This document shows positions 62,731 through 64,000 of a stretch of 64,000 nucleotides of DNA, in pieces. The stretch comes from Reichenbachiella faecimaris (GTDB lineage Bacteria; Bacteroidota; Bacteroidia; Cytophagales; Cyclobacteriaceae). The notes beneath the pieces were generated by a model. That model saw nothing but the letters and a program-made list of their open reading frames with translations, did not search any database and had not been told where the DNA came from. Numbering within the stretch: position 1 is the stretch's first letter; every line of letters starts with the position of its first letter. The translations under genes were made by a program, and so were the position numbers. The stretch lies in assembly GCF_900176375.1 (NCBI RefSeq), contig NZ_FWYF01000002.1, positions 284,161-348,160 of the forward strand, given 5' to 3'.

Positions 62731-64000
62731 ATGATGACAATATTTCGGATCATATTACTTTTAGTGCTATTGGCAGCCAGTAGTGAAGCTTCCTTTTCTC
62801 AGAAGAAAAAGAACAAAAATAAGACGCAGACCAAGTTTGAAAGGGTTCAATTCCTCACAGACGAGGAAAAAGCTGAAGTAGACCATTATTTTTTAGAAGG
62901 GGAAAAATATTTTCTTCTTCAAGATCTTTCAAAAGCCATGGGCGCTTTCCAAAAGGTACTTGAACTGGATCCTAAAAATGCTGCAGCACATTATAAAATT
63001 GGACAGATTTATAGTGAAAACAATGACATGAATAAGGCATTGCCACATGCCATTTTTGCTAAAAGTTTTAATCCAAAAAACAAATACTATTACTTACTAG
63101 TCACTCACGTGCAAACGAGTTTGGGCGATTTGAATGCGGCTGAAAAAACTTATACTGAAATGCTCAGCAATGTAGAAGGAACGGAAAATTATCTGTTTGA
63201 ATTAGCAGCTGTTCAGTTGTACCAGAAGAAATATGAGGAAGCATTGGGCTCCTATCAAAAGGCACAAGATCATTTCGGGCCTATGGAAGAAATCACCATC
63301 CAAAAACAGCAGATATATTTAAAGATGAATCGGCTTGATCTTGCCATTGAAGAAGGAAAACAACTCGTAGAGCTCTATCCTAACGAGCCGTCACATGCCT
63401 TATCGTTAGCACAAATGATGCTCTCTAATGACAAGTATGAAGAAGCCGAACAATTTATTCTATCTAAAATAAATCGCTATCAGAACAATGAAAGATTATA
63501 CATCTTCCTTTCAGAAGCCTACGGAAAGCAAAGCAAATATATTCAGGCTATAGAAGTGCTAGAAGTTCCTTTCGCCAGCACTACCCTGGATTTGACTAGA
63601 AAAATAAGAACCATGGCTGGATACTTAGCCATGCTACCCAATGACGAGCTCAACGAACCTCTTCTCAAATTATCTGAAAAATTAGTAGAAACACATCCGG
63701 ATTCCTATCAAGCTTTGGCGATGACAGGCGACTTATATTACAATCTAAATGATAGGCCAAAAGGCAGAAAATACTATCTCAAGGCTGTAAAAATCGATGG
63801 GTCAAATTACAATATCTGGCAAAATATTCTTTCACTTGATTTGGAACTAGAAGACTATGATGCGGTAATTGAACATTCCAAAATGGCAATTGAAAATTTT
63901 CCTAATCAGGCTACCTTATATTATTTTGAAGGAACCGCCCATTTGATAAAAAAAGATTATGAAAATGCGCTGAAAATTTTCAACACTGGGAAAGCTTATG
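62731..64000 (+). CDS. secreted TPR-repeat protein, truncated at window edge
   Basis: From the ATG at 62731 the frame runs to the window end (423 codons). A signal peptide (MMTIFRIILLLVLLAASSEA) is followed by Lys-rich residues and then a series of TPR-type helical repeats from about residue 65 (AMGAFQKVLELDPKNAAAHY, ALGSYQKAQDHFGPMEE, AIEEGKQLVELYPNEPSHAL). The C-terminus is outside the window, so the full length is unknown. Such proteins scaffold outer-membrane or periplasmic complexes in Bacteroidota. A TAAATTTG box lies at 62680-62687. Confidence 0.85.
   Translation, partial: MMTIFRIILLLVLLAASSEASFSQKKKNKNKTQTKFERVQFLTDEEKAEVDHYFLEGEKYFLLQDLSKAMGAFQKVLELDPKNAAAHYKIGQIYSENNDMNKALPHAIFAKSFNPKNKYYYLLVTHVQTSLGDLNAAEKTYTEMLSNVEGTENYLFELAAVQLYQKKYEEALGSYQKAQDHFGPMEEITIQKQQIYLKMNRLDLAIEEGKQLVELYPNEPSHALSLAQMMLSNDKYEEAEQFILSKINRYQNNERLYIFLSEAYGKQSKYIQAIEVLEVPFASTTLDLTRKIRTMAGYLAMLPNDELNEPLLKLSEKLVETHPDSYQALAMTGDLYYNLNDRPKGRKYYLKAVKIDGSNYNIWQNILSLDLELEDYDAVIEHSKMAIENFPNQATLYYFEGTAHLIKKDYENALKIFNTGKAY

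Noticed and set aside
1-64000. Prophage, CRISPR array, insertion sequence, toxin-antitoxin or defence island
   Set aside because: No repeat array, integrase, transposase or recognisable defence gene was seen. Gene content is housekeeping and envelope.

Overview
The window is a chromosomal segment of a member of the Bacteroidota, most likely order Cytophagales (marine Reichenbachiella/Fulvivirga-like). The inference rests on three things: large secreted proteins with type IX secretion (T9SS) C-terminal sorting domains (31424-35155 and 37982-40003), a PorE-like TPR/propeller/OmpA lipoprotein, and promoter boxes of the TAnnTTTG type with few Shine-Dalgarno sequences. It is AT-rich and gene-dense and mostly housekeeping. 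I saw no rRNA, tRNA, insertion sequence, prophage or CRISPR array.

Layout. 1-2111 (minus): a truncated membrane protein, a DUF2851 protein and a LOG-family nucleotide hydrolase. 2203-8522 (plus): an ABC exporter, a TerC family membrane protein, a small conserved protein, the PorE-like lipoprotein and a SiaC-type phosphoprotein. 8523-9006 has no long gene but carries several dyads, a possible 22-residue membrane peptide and two strong terminators. radA (minus) is divergent from feoA-feoB and a membrane-anchored MutS-like ATPase. Then come purK-purE, a secreted protein overlapping a DUF5723 protein, and a HisA-like protein that has lost a catalytic Asp. 20498-23952 (minus): an OmpR/histidine-kinase pair, then a YjjG-like nucleotidase coupled to an ArsR-type regulator. 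24079-31333: a small carboxypeptidase-regulatory-domain protein, an acyl-CoA synthetase followed by lipB, a LytS/LytTR pair and a DUF1223 protein.

31424-42470 (minus) holds an M4 metallopeptidase with adhesive modules and a T9SS tail, a THUMP-like methyltransferase, asd, a choice-of-anchor B T9SS protein and an FtsX-type permease. 42544-48592 (plus) holds a DUF1801 protein, a giant 1771-residue lamin-tail protein and a 49-residue ORF. 48644-52526 (minus) has a second carboxypeptidase-regulatory-domain protein, nfeD-floA and proS. 52644-55547 (plus) has a remarkable Tyr/Gly/Asn- and Ser/Arg-rich secreted protein and a FadL-like porin. 55537-60034 (minus) is a tight five-gene run: small protein, kbl, truA, ABC exporter, aroK. 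60212-64000 (plus) has an enoyl-CoA hydratase, a polysaccharide flippase and a truncated TPR protein.

I found no obviously new multi-gene system. The best leads are cis-acting and single-protein oddities: terminator-like hairpins whose U-tract abuts the next start codon (36736-36771, 49403-49483), a nested dyad leader before the HisA-like gene, an operator-like palindrome over the feo promoter, and the structured 8577-9008 region. All coordinates and motifs were read by eye. Family names come from motif recognition, not database searches.
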